The notes below the pieces were generated by a model. That model had not been told where the DNA came from. It saw nothing but the letters and a program-made list of their open reading frames with translations, and made no database searches. From contig NZ_CP102278.1 of assembly GCF_025149915.1 (NCBI RefSeq), forward strand, positions 62,001 to 126,000: DNA of 64,000 nucleotides. Reading direction: 5' to 3'. Made by a program: the position numbers and the translations under genes. Position 1 is the stretch's first letter. Each line of letters begins with the position of its first letter. The DNA comes from Coprococcus eutactus. GTDB taxonomy: Bacteria; Bacillota; Clostridia; Lachnospirales; Lachnospiraceae. This document shows positions 7,592-16,316 of this stretch, one piece after another.

Positions 7592-7654
7592 ATGAGTGAA
7601 TTAACGATATTTAATTGGCTGTATGAATTGATGAAAAAACACTTGGGTAAGTAA
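7592..7654 (+). CDS. 20-residue amphipathic peptide ORF
   Basis: ATG 7592 follows a very strong Shine-Dalgarno sequence (GGAGGGAGGTGAT, 7575-7587). The frame encodes 20 residues, beginning MSELTIFNWL and ending KKHLGK, and stops at 7654, 27 nt before the RTX start. There is no signal peptide and no Cys, so it is not a classical AgrD. As a helix it would put Phe, Trp, Leu, Tyr and Met on one face and Lys/Glu on the other, like small phenol-soluble-modulin-type peptides. It could be a secreted peptide, a signal, or only a leader that couples translation. In R1 and R2 the matching position has ATA instead of ATG. Confidence 0.5.
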   Translation: MSELTIFNWLYELMKKHLGK

Positions 7655-7681
7655 AAAGTATAGTATTGGGGGATTATGTAA

Positions 7682-10600
7682 ATGAATTCAAACAAGAAGT
7701 TGTATAGGATTATATCTTGGATTTTATGTGTATGTCTGTGTGCGAATATATGGACCAGTGGAATAATTACAGCATTTGCACAAAGTGATGGACCAGTACC
7801 GGAAATTAGCATAGAAGCTGCATTAGCTGAGGAAATAGGCGAAAATATGGATGCCGTAAGTGACTCGTTGAGTAAGAAAGCATCCGCAGGGAATTGGCAT
7901 GTAGCAGTGTTTGTGGATGGGCTTCCTTGGTCAAAATTTCATAAGGAAGTTCAGAAAGATATATTAAAGAAATATGGAGTTGATAAGATAAAGCTGGAAA
8001 TGCAGGTGACTTATCCAAAACCGATAATAAAGGAAAATGCATATACGGGGAAAAAACGACAGTATAAACGAGGATATGCAGATGTTAGTTTTGAAAAAGA
8101 AGATATTGGTTATCTATATGAAGTAAAACCGTACTCTTTCTCTGTTCAGCCCAAGAAGAAACTTGCAGAAAGTCAGCTGAAGGCATATGTAGATTCGTCT
8201 CCAAAATATAAAAAAGGAACTAGATCTCTAATAGAGGATGGTGAATGTTTTTTTGATATTACCAGAACATTTAAAGTTTATACAGAGGATATTGAATATA
8301 AAATACAGTATTTTGTTCAGGACAGTGGATTGATATTGTATAAGTTTCAAAGACATGTGAAAAGAAGGCAAAAAAACCCTGTCCCTGTCACAAGCTCAGA
8401 GACGAGTAAGGTTTCATCACCGGTCAAGGCTGGAGCAGCAAATGATGTGATTTTATTTCCGGGAAATAAGAATGGAAATTATGGCGAAGATCCTCAGCCT
8501 GATGGCAGTGGAATTGGCAGCAGTCTTCAACCAGGTGGTGGTGGTTATATAGATGTGGATGTTTTGCTGAAACTAGTGGCAGGCGTAACATTGTTGAATG
8601 CTGTGAATACAAAGATAAATACGAATCCAGATCTGAACAATTCTGTAACATTGGAGTTAAAAGTATATTGTGACAGATTTTTAAAAGCTGCAGCGGACTT
8701 TATAGCATCTGATCCGAGACTTGGACAAAAAGTCGCTGCGGCAGGTGTGCTTGGAGCCGGGGTATATGTCTTGTCTGATACACAGAAGGCTCAGGCAGCG
8801 GAGCTCAACAATGCAATGGAGGATGTAAGAACAGCTTATGATGTCTGTATTGATGAGGGATTTATTGATTACATATTAGAGGCGATAAATGAGGGAGATG
8901 AAAGTAGATACAATGAACTGATGAAGCTAATACAAGGATACAGTGATGATTATGATAGTGCAGGAAACGCGCAGCCTCCACGAGATCCGCTTGTGATTGA
9001 TTTAGGAAATGAAGGGATAGAACTTAAATCACTGGATGAAGGAGTGAATTTTGATCTTGACAATAATGGTTTTTCGGAAAAAACAGCATGGATTGGAACC
9101 GAGGATGGCTTCCTTGCATTAGATAGAAATGCAAATGGAAAAATAGACAATGGAGGAGAATTGTTTGGAGATCAGGTGACTCTTGAAAATGGACAAAAAT
9201 CGAGTTCCGGATTCGATGCTCTAAAAGAGTTTGATGAGAATGATGACAATCTGATAGATGAGGATGATTCGGTATTTAAGAAACTGCAGATATGGGTTGA
9301 TGCGAATCATAATGGAATATCAGAAAAAAATGAACTAAAAGGTCTTGGAGATTTGGGTATCATATCAATCAGTTTAGCGCATAAAGAAGAAAGTGTTATT
9401 GATGAGGCAACCGGAACAAGATTAGCAGAAATTTCAGATGTTAAATTGGATGATAGGAGTGAAAAAACAAATACGGTTATTAGTGAGTTTTGGTTCCCGA
9501 TCAAATCTTCAGATACAACTCATGGTGGAGTTGTAACATCTGGAAATGTGCAAAATATATATGCAGCGATGAGAGAGGATGAAACAGGTGAGCTGGGAAA
9601 ATTATTTACTCAGTTTTGTATGTCAAATGATATAGCTCAAAAAAGACGTTATGTGAAAAAAATTTTATATTATATTACAGATGCAAAATCCATAAAACCT
9701 AATAGCCGGGGTGGAAATATTGATGCCAGAGATCTTAAAGTCATTGAAAGTTTTATGGGAAGACCCTTTGAAGGTGTTGACGGCAATAATCCGAACAGTA
9801 ATGCTGCTGCAATTTTACGTGGAATTATTGGAGATATTGAGAATCAATACTATAATGTATTAAATCTTGATTCGGTGATGGGGGGATATTTATACGGAAT
9901 TGTTGAATATAAAAACAGCGCTGGAGGTAATGAGGTTAATATAGCTGAACTTTATTATGTTCTGGATGAGAACTTTGAAAAAGGGGGAAATATAGATTCC
10001 TTAATATATGACTTTTGCCTGTACTTTAAAGCTTATGACACTATACATAAAACACATTGTATGAGTGATTTTGAGAAGCATTTTGCTGCAATAGATAATA
10101 GATTTGAAGAAATAATAGATATGGCAAATGCAGGAAATATATATTTAGGAACAGACGAAAATGATCAATACAGTGGAACTTCGTTAAATGATATGGTATT
10201 TGGAGAGGCTGGGAATGATGTACTTTGCGGAGATATAGGAAATGATATTATTTACGGTGGCGAAGGTAATGACAAATTGTATGGAAATTCAGGAAAAGAT
10301 CATTTATATGGCGGCTCAGGCGATGATCTGCTTGACGGAGGTGCAGGTGATGACATCCTTGAGGACGAAGATGGAAATGATACTTACGTGTTTACAAGAG
10401 GTTATGGCAAAGACACAATAATTGATGCCGGTGGCAGTAATACAATACAGTTTTTAGATCTTACGCCAAAAGATATATTGGTAAATGGAACAGGAGAGAA
10501 TGATGCAACCATATATATAAAAAATAACTCTGATAGTCTGACCATTAAGGATTTTTGTAAAAGTGAAGATCTTTCAGATTATACACTGCAATTTAAGAAT

Positions 10601-12811
10601 GTATCTATGCATTGTACAGATGAAAAGAGCCCATTCAGGCATATATATGGCACAGAAAACAGTGATGATCTGAGAACGGTAGTTGATGGCTCTATGGTAA
10701 ATGCGTTTGCAGGTGATGATAAGATAACAGCCAGCAAGCTTTCCGATATAATATATGCAAATGAAGGAAATGATATTGTAAAAGCCGGGGATGGCTCTGA
10801 CACAATTTACGGAGGAGCAGGAGATGATACACTGTATGGTGAGGCTGGAGACGATATTATCTGGGGAGATGCCGGATCAGATAAGTTAGATGGCGGAGCA
10901 GGCAATGATAAATTGTATGGCGGAGCTGGAGACGATACTTATGTGTTCAACAAAGGATACGGAATTGATATTATTGATGATCAGGATGGAAGGATGACAA
11001 TACAGCTTGGAGCAGATCTGGATATACAGGATATCACAGTGTTCGAGCTTGGAGAGGAAGTTGTAATTAAATCTGTTGAGACAGATGATATGCTCATAAT
11101 CAGTGATGGCAAGTCGATTATTGATAATGTTTTGATGGAGTCTGGAGATAATACATATGAGATCAGAGATATGCTATCTGATATTGATGGAGATGAACAA
11201 TATACGGTTGCTACAGCAACCGATGCCTCAGATGCAGTATTTACTGAAAGGGCGTGCGGAATAATAGCATCGGGGGCAGGATATGATTATATTGTTGCCT
11301 CAGAAGACAGTGATATAATATTTGGAGATTCAGATACAGATAGAATACTGTCAGGTGGCTCGGACGATATAACATATGGCGGAGAAGGCAGTGACCAGCT
11401 GTATGGAGAAGACGGAAATGATTTTATATCTGGTGGAACTGGAAACGACTATATGAATGGTGGAACCGGAGATGATCTGTTGATATCAGGCAGTGGAAAC
11501 GATTTCATGGACGGAGGAGAAGGAGACGACATATATTATTTTAACATGGGAGATGGAAACGATACGATAACAGATGCTGCCGGGGAAAATACTATAATTT
11601 TTTGTGATGGCATTGAATCAGATAAGATAAAAGCATACAGGAGTGATTGGAATGACTTGCTTATTACATTTGCCGGAACAGATGATACATTAGTATTGAA
11701 AAAATATTGTGTGGACAAGGATGCCAGGGGTTATAGACTGGTATTTGCAGATGGTTATACAGGCTGTGCAACGGATAAGGACAGTGTTTTGAGAAACATT
11801 TATGATACGTCAAAGACAGAATATATGCCGACGATATATGATGATGGAGTGACAATAATATCGAGCGGAGGAGATGATCAGCTGGTTGGAAGCGATTGTT
11901 CAGATACCTTGATCGGTGGAGATGGCAACAATAGGATCACAGGCAATGCCGGTGATGACTGCATTGATGGTGGTAAGGGCAACGACTATCTGTCAGGTGG
12001 TTCGGGTTCTGATACATATATTTATAAAAAAGGATATGGAATAGATACAATAAATGATGATTCGGGTCATAATTACATTGAGATAAGTGACTATAATATC
12101 GAGGATATCCATTCGTACAGGACAAATTGGAATAATCTTACGATGGTTATGGGAGATGGTGATGACACGTCGCTGAATAATTCGGATTCGGACAAACTGA
12201 TTATTGAAGGCTTTTTCAGCTCTGAAAAAAATAGAGAATTCAGTCTTATATTCGGAGATACTATTATAGACATCACTTCTTACAATAGTCCGGCCAGAGT
12301 ATTAAATGGTACTCCTGATAATGATCAGCTTGGTGGTTTTGATGATAGTGGTTTTGTCATATATGGATATGATGGAGCTGATACATTAAATGGAAGCAGT
12401 GGAAATGACTGTTTATATGGTGGAACCGGAGATGACAGGCTGCTGGGAGCAGCTGGGAATGATGTGCTGGATGGCGGAAGTGGAGATGATCACCTTGAAG
12501 GCGGTGATGGAGATGACACGTATATCATACAGAGAGACTTCGGTAATTACACAATAAAGGATGATGACGGTGTAAATACATTAAAATTCGGTGAGACAAT
12601 AGTGGCATCTGATATAAAGGTGTACAGAACAGATTGGAATGATCTTACTATTCATATATGTGATAGTAATGAATATGTGAAAATCGTAGGGTATTTCACA
12701 TCTGATAAGTGCAGAAAGTTTAATGTTACATTTGCTGATGGTACGGAGTTTGATTATACAGATAGTGACAATCCGGTAAATCAGGTTATCACAGCTGATT
12801 CAAATGATTAG
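7682..12811 (+). CDS. Secreted RTX-repeat protein with REase-like N-terminal region
   Basis: 1709 residues. A Sec signal peptide (about 1-34, ending ITAFAQ) is followed by a region (about 60-230) with D134, Y-E147-V-K149-P and Q165: a D-x12-ExK-x15-Q pattern like PD-(D/E)xK nuclease-fold toxins (GYADVSF, YLYEVKPYS, AESQLKAY). Residues about 433-490 (DPLVIDLGNEGIEL, FDLDNNGFSEKTAW, LDRNANGKIDNGGELFGD) and RGGNIDARDLKVIESFMG match a region common in Gram-negative RTX proteins. Five blocks of GGxGxD nonapeptides lie near residues 823-920, 989-1100, 1193-1297, 1390-1460 and 1543-1640, each ending in a DTYVF-like motif and a spacer with an NW/DWNDL motif. They should fold on calcium outside the cell. 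No type I exporter is nearby. ATG 7682 follows TTGGGGGATT. Nuclease function is inference. Confidence 0.85.
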   Translation: MNSNKKLYRIISWILCVCLCANIWTSGIITAFAQSDGPVPEISIEAALAEEIGENMDAVSDSLSKKASAGNWHVAVFVDGLPWSKFHKEVQKDILKKYGVDKIKLEMQVTYPKPIIKENAYTGKKRQYKRGYADVSFEKEDIGYLYEVKPYSFSVQPKKKLAESQLKAYVDSSPKYKKGTRSLIEDGECFFDITRTFKVYTEDIEYKIQYFVQDSGLILYKFQRHVKRRQKNPVPVTSSETSKVSSPVKAGAANDVILFPGNKNGNYGEDPQPDGSGIGSSLQPGGGGYIDVDVLLKLVAGVTLLNAVNTKINTNPDLNNSVTLELKVYCDRFLKAAADFIASDPRLGQKVAAAGVLGAGVYVLSDTQKAQAAELNNAMEDVRTAYDVCIDEGFIDYILEAINEGDESRYNELMKLIQGYSDDYDSAGNAQPPRDPLVIDLGNEGIELKSLDEGVNFDLDNNGFSEKTAWIGTEDGFLALDRNANGKIDNGGELFGDQVTLENGQKSSSGFDALKEFDENDDNLIDEDDSVFKKLQIWVDANHNGISEKNELKGLGDLGIISISLAHKEESVIDEATGTRLAEISDVKLDDRSEKTNTVISEFWFPIKSSDTTHGGVVTSGNVQNIYAAMREDETGELGKLFTQFCMSNDIAQKRRYVKKILYYITDAKSIKPNSRGGNIDARDLKVIESFMGRPFEGVDGNNPNSNAAAILRGIIGDIENQYYNVLNLDSVMGGYLYGIVEYKNSAGGNEVNIAELYYVLDENFEKGGNIDSLIYDFCLYFKAYDTIHKTHCMSDFEKHFAAIDNRFEEIIDMANAGNIYLGTDENDQYSGTSLNDMVFGEAGNDVLCGDIGNDIIYGGEGNDKLYGNSGKDHLYGGSGDDLLDGGAGDDILEDEDGNDTYVFTRGYGKDTIIDAGGSNTIQFLDLTPKDILVNGTGENDATIYIKNNSDSLTIKDFCKSEDLSDYTLQFKNVSMHCTDEKSPFRHIYGTENSDDLRTVVDGSMVNAFAGDDKITASKLSDIIYANEGNDIVKAGDGSDTIYGGAGDDTLYGEAGDDIIWGDAGSDKLDGGAGNDKLYGGAGDDTYVFNKGYGIDIIDDQDGRMTIQLGADLDIQDITVFELGEEVVIKSVETDDMLIISDGKSIIDNVLMESGDNTYEIRDMLSDIDGDEQYTVATATDASDAVFTERACGIIASGAGYDYIVASEDSDIIFGDSDTDRILSGGSDDITYGGEGSDQLYGEDGNDFISGGTGNDYMNGGTGDDLLISGSGNDFMDGGEGDDIYYFNMGDGNDTITDAAGENTIIFCDGIESDKIKAYRSDWNDLLITFAGTDDTLVLKKYCVDKDARGYRLVFADGYTGCATDKDSVLRNIYDTSKTEYMPTIYDDGVTIISSGGDDQLVGSDCSDTLIGGDGNNRITGNAGDDCIDGGKGNDYLSGGSGSDTYIYKKGYGIDTINDDSGHNYIEISDYNIEDIHSYRTNWNNLTMVMGDGDDTSLNNSDSDKLIIEGFFSSEKNREFSLIFGDTIIDITSYNSPARVLNGTPDNDQLGGFDDSGFVIYGYDGADTLNGSSGNDCLYGGTGDDRLLGAAGNDVLDGGSGDDHLEGGDGDDTYIIQRDFGNYTIKDDDGVNTLKFGETIVASDIKVYRTDWNDLTIHICDSNEYVKIVGYFTSDKCRKFNVTFADGTEFDYTDSDNPVNQVITADSND

Positions 12812-12832
12812 ATGGACGGGGTGCCATGCACT

Positions 12833-13549
12833 CTAATATTTGAGCAGATATTCGGTATACAAAGCCTTTACCTGGTTTCGATATGAGCGACCAACAGGAA
12901 GATGCCTGATCTCAATGATGCTTTCTAATAAAGTAATATCAGAGGAATTGACACTTTTTATGCAGGACATGTTGACCATGTATGACTTGTGAATTCTAAT
13001 TATGTTGGTGTTCTGCAATATATTTTCTGCACCTTTGATATCCATAACGAATAGGTGATTGCCGGATGAGTACGTTACAACATTGATATAGTGTCCGGTT
13101 GAATATATGTATATGATGTCACCAGGATAGATTTTTCCCTCTGGAGCGCTGTTGAATGAAACAGGGTGATTACTGCAGTGGCTGCGGAGGGAAGATTCTA
13201 ATAGCGGAAATAATCTCTCTATTTTGATTGGCTTTGGACAGAACCCAATTGTTTTAGGACTGAAACTATCATATACATAATTGGTATGGCTGGATATAAA
13301 TATAATAGATCCGACAAAACGGCTGTGCTGGAGTCTGTGCATGAGCTGTACACCATTGATGGAATCATTCATTTCTATATCAAGCAGCAATACGGAAATG
13401 TGATGAGAACTATATGATAAAACATCAAAGATTGAATGGAAAAAAATATAAGAGTGGTCTATGTTTTTACCAGAAAAAAATTGTTCGCAGCAATCTCGGT
13501 TTTTAATTTGATGTATGGTTTCATCGTCACAGATTCCGATATATATCAT
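12833..13549 (-). CDS. LytTR-family response regulator (AgrA-like)
   Basis: 238 residues. The receiver domain (1-125) has D8-D9 (CDDE), phospho-acceptor D57 in LLLDIEMND and K106 in FCPKPIK. Residues about 130-235 form a LytTR DNA-binding domain (HYINVVTYSSG, IIRIHKSYMVNM, HLPVGRSYRNQV). GGAGGAAACAC precedes ATG 13549. It lies 55 nt downstream of the histidine kinase gene, in one operon. The 3' end converges on the RTX gene with only 21 nt between stops and no evident terminator, so the transcripts may overlap. I propose it binds the direct repeats in R1, R2 and R3. LytTR regulators commonly control peptide-signalled bacteriocin or virulence genes. Confidence 0.92.
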   Translation of the reverse strand: MIYIGICDDETIHQIKNRDCCEQFFSGKNIDHSYIFFHSIFDVLSYSSHHISVLLLDIEMNDSINGVQLMHRLQHSRFVGSIIFISSHTNYVYDSFSPKTIGFCPKPIKIERLFPLLESSLRSHCSNHPVSFNSAPEGKIYPGDIIYIYSTGHYINVVTYSSGNHLFVMDIKGAENILQNTNIIRIHKSYMVNMSCIKSVNSSDITLLESIIEIRHLPVGRSYRNQVKALYTEYLLKY

Positions 13550-13604
13550 GTGTTTCCTCCTATTGGTATATGGTTCAGGTGTGGTATACTGACGGCTATA
13601 TGGT

Positions 13605-14906
13605 TTACATAATTATGTCAATGTAAGAAAGACTGTTGCTTTGCCTGAATTTAAATACTCCGTTATATTTGTCTATGGTATGTTTGATGTTTGAAATTCC
13701 GAAACCGTGAGCGGCTTTGTCATTTTTGGTGGTGAGAGGAAGTCCATTTGCATCAATAACTGCTGGAGATGCAGTTGTATTTGACTGATGTATTACTAAA
13801 TGCGAATTCCTGACAGATAAATCAATATTTATCGCTGGCTGTATTTCGGTGTCGGCAGGGATCTTTTCACATGCCTCCAGTGCATTTGAAAGTATATTAT
13901 CAAGGACTGTGCAAATGTCGAAAGCGTCTATATTGCTGGGAATAGAAATACATGAATTAATCCAGTTGAATTCAAATTTTTTATTTTTAATTTTCTGATG
14001 ATAGTGAGATACAACTGCGTTTACAGCAGCTATATTTGTGTATGTAACGCAGTTTGTCTCTTCGAATGCAATACCCAGACTTTTAAGATAGAGAGCTGCC
14101 TCGGAATATTTCTGAGAATTTAACAGGCTGTTTAGTATCGTTATGTGGTTTGCAGAGTCATGCCTGAATCTCCTCAAGGCAGCATCGCTGTCGTGAATTA
14201 TCGTAAATTGTTTTTCCTGATCAGACATTCTCAGCCTGGCAAGCTCCTCCTGGTGTTTATGAAATAATTGTTTTCTGTATATATTAGATAATGCAATCCA
14301 CATCAAAAAAAATATAATTATCAGTATAATGAAAAATAGTGATGCCATGTTTAGTATGTAATAGTTGATATTAGAAAATTGAGTCAGAGCCTGCAATGTA
14401 CCGATAATTCCAGAAACTATAAATAAGGAGCCTGCAAGCAAAATATAATAGATTTTAGAGTGGAAAATAATGAAAGGATCAGCATGGATGTCGGTAAGCT
14501 TGATACACAGGATGCTGATTGAAAGAGACAGTGTTACAGCCAAATTGGTAAATATACAATAAGTCAAAACCCCTGCCGCATTTTCAAATGATATATCCTT
14601 AACAATCGCAAAAAAATACAGAAACAGCAGTGAAAAAATATGATTTAGTGTAAACACACTTATAAAGTTAATCATATTTTCCTGTTTGCTGCCGTTGACA
14701 AGGAAGATGGACATCAGAAAGCCAAGTGCGAAAAATACATATGTGTCTAGTTCCACATTTAATGGCAGCAAATTAAAAGCGAAAATGCTGCATAAGAAAA
14801 CTATATATTTAGGTACACCTTTAGCAGGCAGCCTCCCGAAAAAAATATAGAAAATAAGAAAGTAATTTAGCATCTCGACGATTGTATAAAGTGTATGTGT
14901 AAGCAT
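13605..14906 (-). CDS. Membrane sensor histidine kinase, GHKL type (AgrC-like)
   Basis: 433 residues. About six or seven hydrophobic segments span residues 5-210 (for example FLIFYIFF, YVFFALGFLMSIFLV, FFIILIIIFFLMWIA), with no large extracellular domain, as in peptide-sensing AgrC proteins. A coiled region follows (KHQEELARLRMSDQEKQF), then the dimerisation H box RRFRHDSANH with H249, the N box LDNILSNALEAC and the G box HGFGISNIKHTIDKY at the C-terminus. The response regulator follows in the same operon. No agrB-like processing gene is adjacent, so the ligand is unknown. The 20-residue peptide near 7.6 kb is one candidate. Confidence 0.92.
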   Translation of the reverse strand: MLTHTLYTIVEMLNYFLIFYIFFGRLPAKGVPKYIVFLCSIFAFNLLPLNVELDTYVFFALGFLMSIFLVNGSKQENMINFISVFTLNHIFSLLFLYFFAIVKDISFENAAGVLTYCIFTNLAVTLSLSISILCIKLTDIHADPFIIFHSKIYYILLAGSLFIVSGIIGTLQALTQFSNINYYILNMASLFFIILIIIFFLMWIALSNIYRKQLFHKHQEELARLRMSDQEKQFTIIHDSDAALRRFRHDSANHITILNSLLNSQKYSEAALYLKSLGIAFEETNCVTYTNIAAVNAVVSHYHQKIKNKKFEFNWINSCISIPSNIDAFDICTVLDNILSNALEACEKIPADTEIQPAINIDLSVRNSHLVIHQSNTTASPAVIDANGLPLTTKNDKAAHGFGISNIKHTIDKYNGVFKFRQSNSLSYIDIIM

Positions 14907-14938
14907 ATATAATCCCCTGCATATATTTAGATAATAAT

Positions 14939-14967
14939 ATTATATATAAATATATTAGAATAATCAA
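14939..14967 (-). promoter_or_regulatory. Promoter of the histidine kinase/regulator operon
   Basis: On the minus strand: TTGATT (14962-14967), 17-bp spacer, TATAAT (14939-14944). A tandem 8-bp repeat CATGTTGC-CATGTTGC lies just upstream at 14980-14995, a possible regulatory site shared with the divergent GH5 promoter. Confidence 0.65.
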
Positions 14968-15011
14968 CATAACCGAAAACATGTTGCCATGTTGCAAAAT
15001 AGCTGCAAAAC

Positions 15012-15041
15012 TTGTCAATTTCTTCGTAGCTATGGTATGAT
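15012..15041 (+). promoter_or_regulatory. Promoter of the GH5 gene
   Basis: TTGTCA (15012-15017), 18-bp spacer, TATGAT (15036-15041), leaving an untranslated leader of about 90 nt before ATG 15136. Confidence 0.6.
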
Positions 15042-15135
15042 AAATATATATAGTTTTCGCGGGAAACTAATGGCACCGGCAATTTGCATAAGGCGAATTT
15101 GCAGGGTCAGTATTCAAAAAGGGGGTTATATACAT

Positions 15136-16206
15136 ATGAAAAGAAGAAGAGTATGGCAGAGAATCGTTTCACTTCTGCTAGTATTTGTCATGGTATTTAC
15201 GGTGGCAGAGATCCAGCCGGATGCAGATGCATTTGCTGCGGCGAAGACTCCGCTTGCAACCCATGGCAGGCTTGCTGTGAAGGGAGCGGATCTGGTGGAT
15301 GCAAAGGGCAGAAAGTTCCAGCTCAGGGGAGTCAGTACCCATGGTATCAACTGGGATGTGGGATATCCTTACGTGAATAAGGCAGCATTCCAGACACTTC
15401 GCGATGACTGGGGCGCAAATGCAGTGAGACTTGCGATGTATACTTCCGAGTACAATGGCTACTGCTCAGGCGGCAATCAGGCACAGCTCAGAAACCAGAT
15501 ATACAAGGGTGTAAAATATGCTACAGAGCTTGGAATGTATGTCATAATCGACTGGCATATATTGAATGATGGCAATCCTATGACCCAGCTTGCGCAGGCG
15601 AAGAAATTCTTTGCTACGATGTCCAACAAGTACAAGAATCAGAAGAATGTCATATATGAGATATGCAATGAGCCGAATGGCTGTAGCTGGACATCGATCA
15701 AGTCATATGCAACACAGGTCATTAAAGTGATAAGAAAATATGATAAGAAAGCGATAATAGTAGTTGGAACGCCGACATGGTCACAGCTCGGATCTGATGG
15801 TACACACAATGAGGTCGCAAACAGTCCTATAAAGGGATACAAGAATATCATGTACTCACTTCATTTTTATGCAAACGAATGGAGCCACAATAAATATCTG
15901 CCTGCAAAGCTTGACTATGCAAGAAAGAAGGGCATAGCAGTCATGGTTACAGAATTTGGAATGTCAGCTGCGGGTGGCGGAGGCGGAATAAACTCCTCCT
16001 ACACGGGCAAGTGGCTCGGCAAGCTCAACAAGTACAATATAAGCTATTTCTGCTGGAGTCTTAGCAACAAGAATGAGTCATGTTCACTGCTCTCTTCTAA
16101 GACGAAGAAAACAAGCAAATGGAAGACTACTGAATTGTCGGTAGCTGGTAGATACATAAGATCAAAATATAGAGCACGCAAAAAAGCACTTGGAAGCAAA
16201 GCATAA
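15136..16206 (+). CDS. Secreted GH5 family endo-beta-glucanase
   Basis: 356 residues. A signal peptide (MKRRR, hydrophobic core VSLLLVFVMVFTV, likely cut after ADAFA) is followed by a single GH5 barrel. Visible signatures: RLAMYTSEYNG, YVIIDWHILNDG, acid/base E179 in IYEICNEPNG, HFYANEW, and nucleophile E273 in VMVTEFGMS. It resembles subfamily GH5_2 cellulases, which cut internal beta-1,4 bonds in cellulose or mixed-linkage glucan. There is no carbohydrate-binding module, dockerin or sorting signal, so it is probably free or loosely held by its basic C-terminus (RSKYRARKKALGSKA). Start chosen at ATG 15136, after AAGGGGG; an upstream in-frame extension lacks a signal peptide. Cellobiose phosphorylase at 18.9 kb would use the products. 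Confidence 0.93.
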   Translation: MKRRRVWQRIVSLLLVFVMVFTVAEIQPDADAFAAAKTPLATHGRLAVKGADLVDAKGRKFQLRGVSTHGINWDVGYPYVNKAAFQTLRDDWGANAVRLAMYTSEYNGYCSGGNQAQLRNQIYKGVKYATELGMYVIIDWHILNDGNPMTQLAQAKKFFATMSNKYKNQKNVIYEICNEPNGCSWTSIKSYATQVIKVIRKYDKKAIIVVGTPTWSQLGSDGTHNEVANSPIKGYKNIMYSLHFYANEWSHNKYLPAKLDYARKKGIAVMVTEFGMSAAGGGGGINSSYTGKWLGKLNKYNISYFCWSLSNKNESCSLLSSKTKKTSKWKTTELSVAGRYIRSKYRARKKALGSKA

Positions 16207-16208
16207 AT

Positions 16209-16261
16209 AAAAGAAGCCGGAATACAGAATGAAAAGAATCATCTGTATTCCGGCTTCTTTT
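16209..16261. terminator. Bidirectional terminator between GH5 and csp
   Basis: Perfect 20-bp arms, AAAAGAAGCCGGAATACAGA (16209-16228) and its complement (16242-16261), with A-rich and T-rich ends serving both convergent genes. Confidence 0.92.
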
Positions 16262-16316
16262 ATGACCTTAAGTCATATGATGATATGGTTTACAACCACA
16301 TGTCAGTGCCAGCTAA

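Noticed and set aside
7411-7812. A 133-codon minus-strand frame across repeat R3 and the RTX start
   Set aside because: It runs through a terminator, operator, promoter and signal peptide region on the other strand; no coding signature.
12812-15135. An agrD/agrB-type autoinducer gene near the kinase/regulator pair
   Set aside because: No Cys-containing precursor and no AgrB-like membrane protease were found in this stretch on either strand; only the distant 20-residue ORF remains a candidate.
15042-15135. A cyclic-di-GMP or other riboswitch in the GH5 leader
   Set aside because: The leader is short and has no match to the conserved cores I know.
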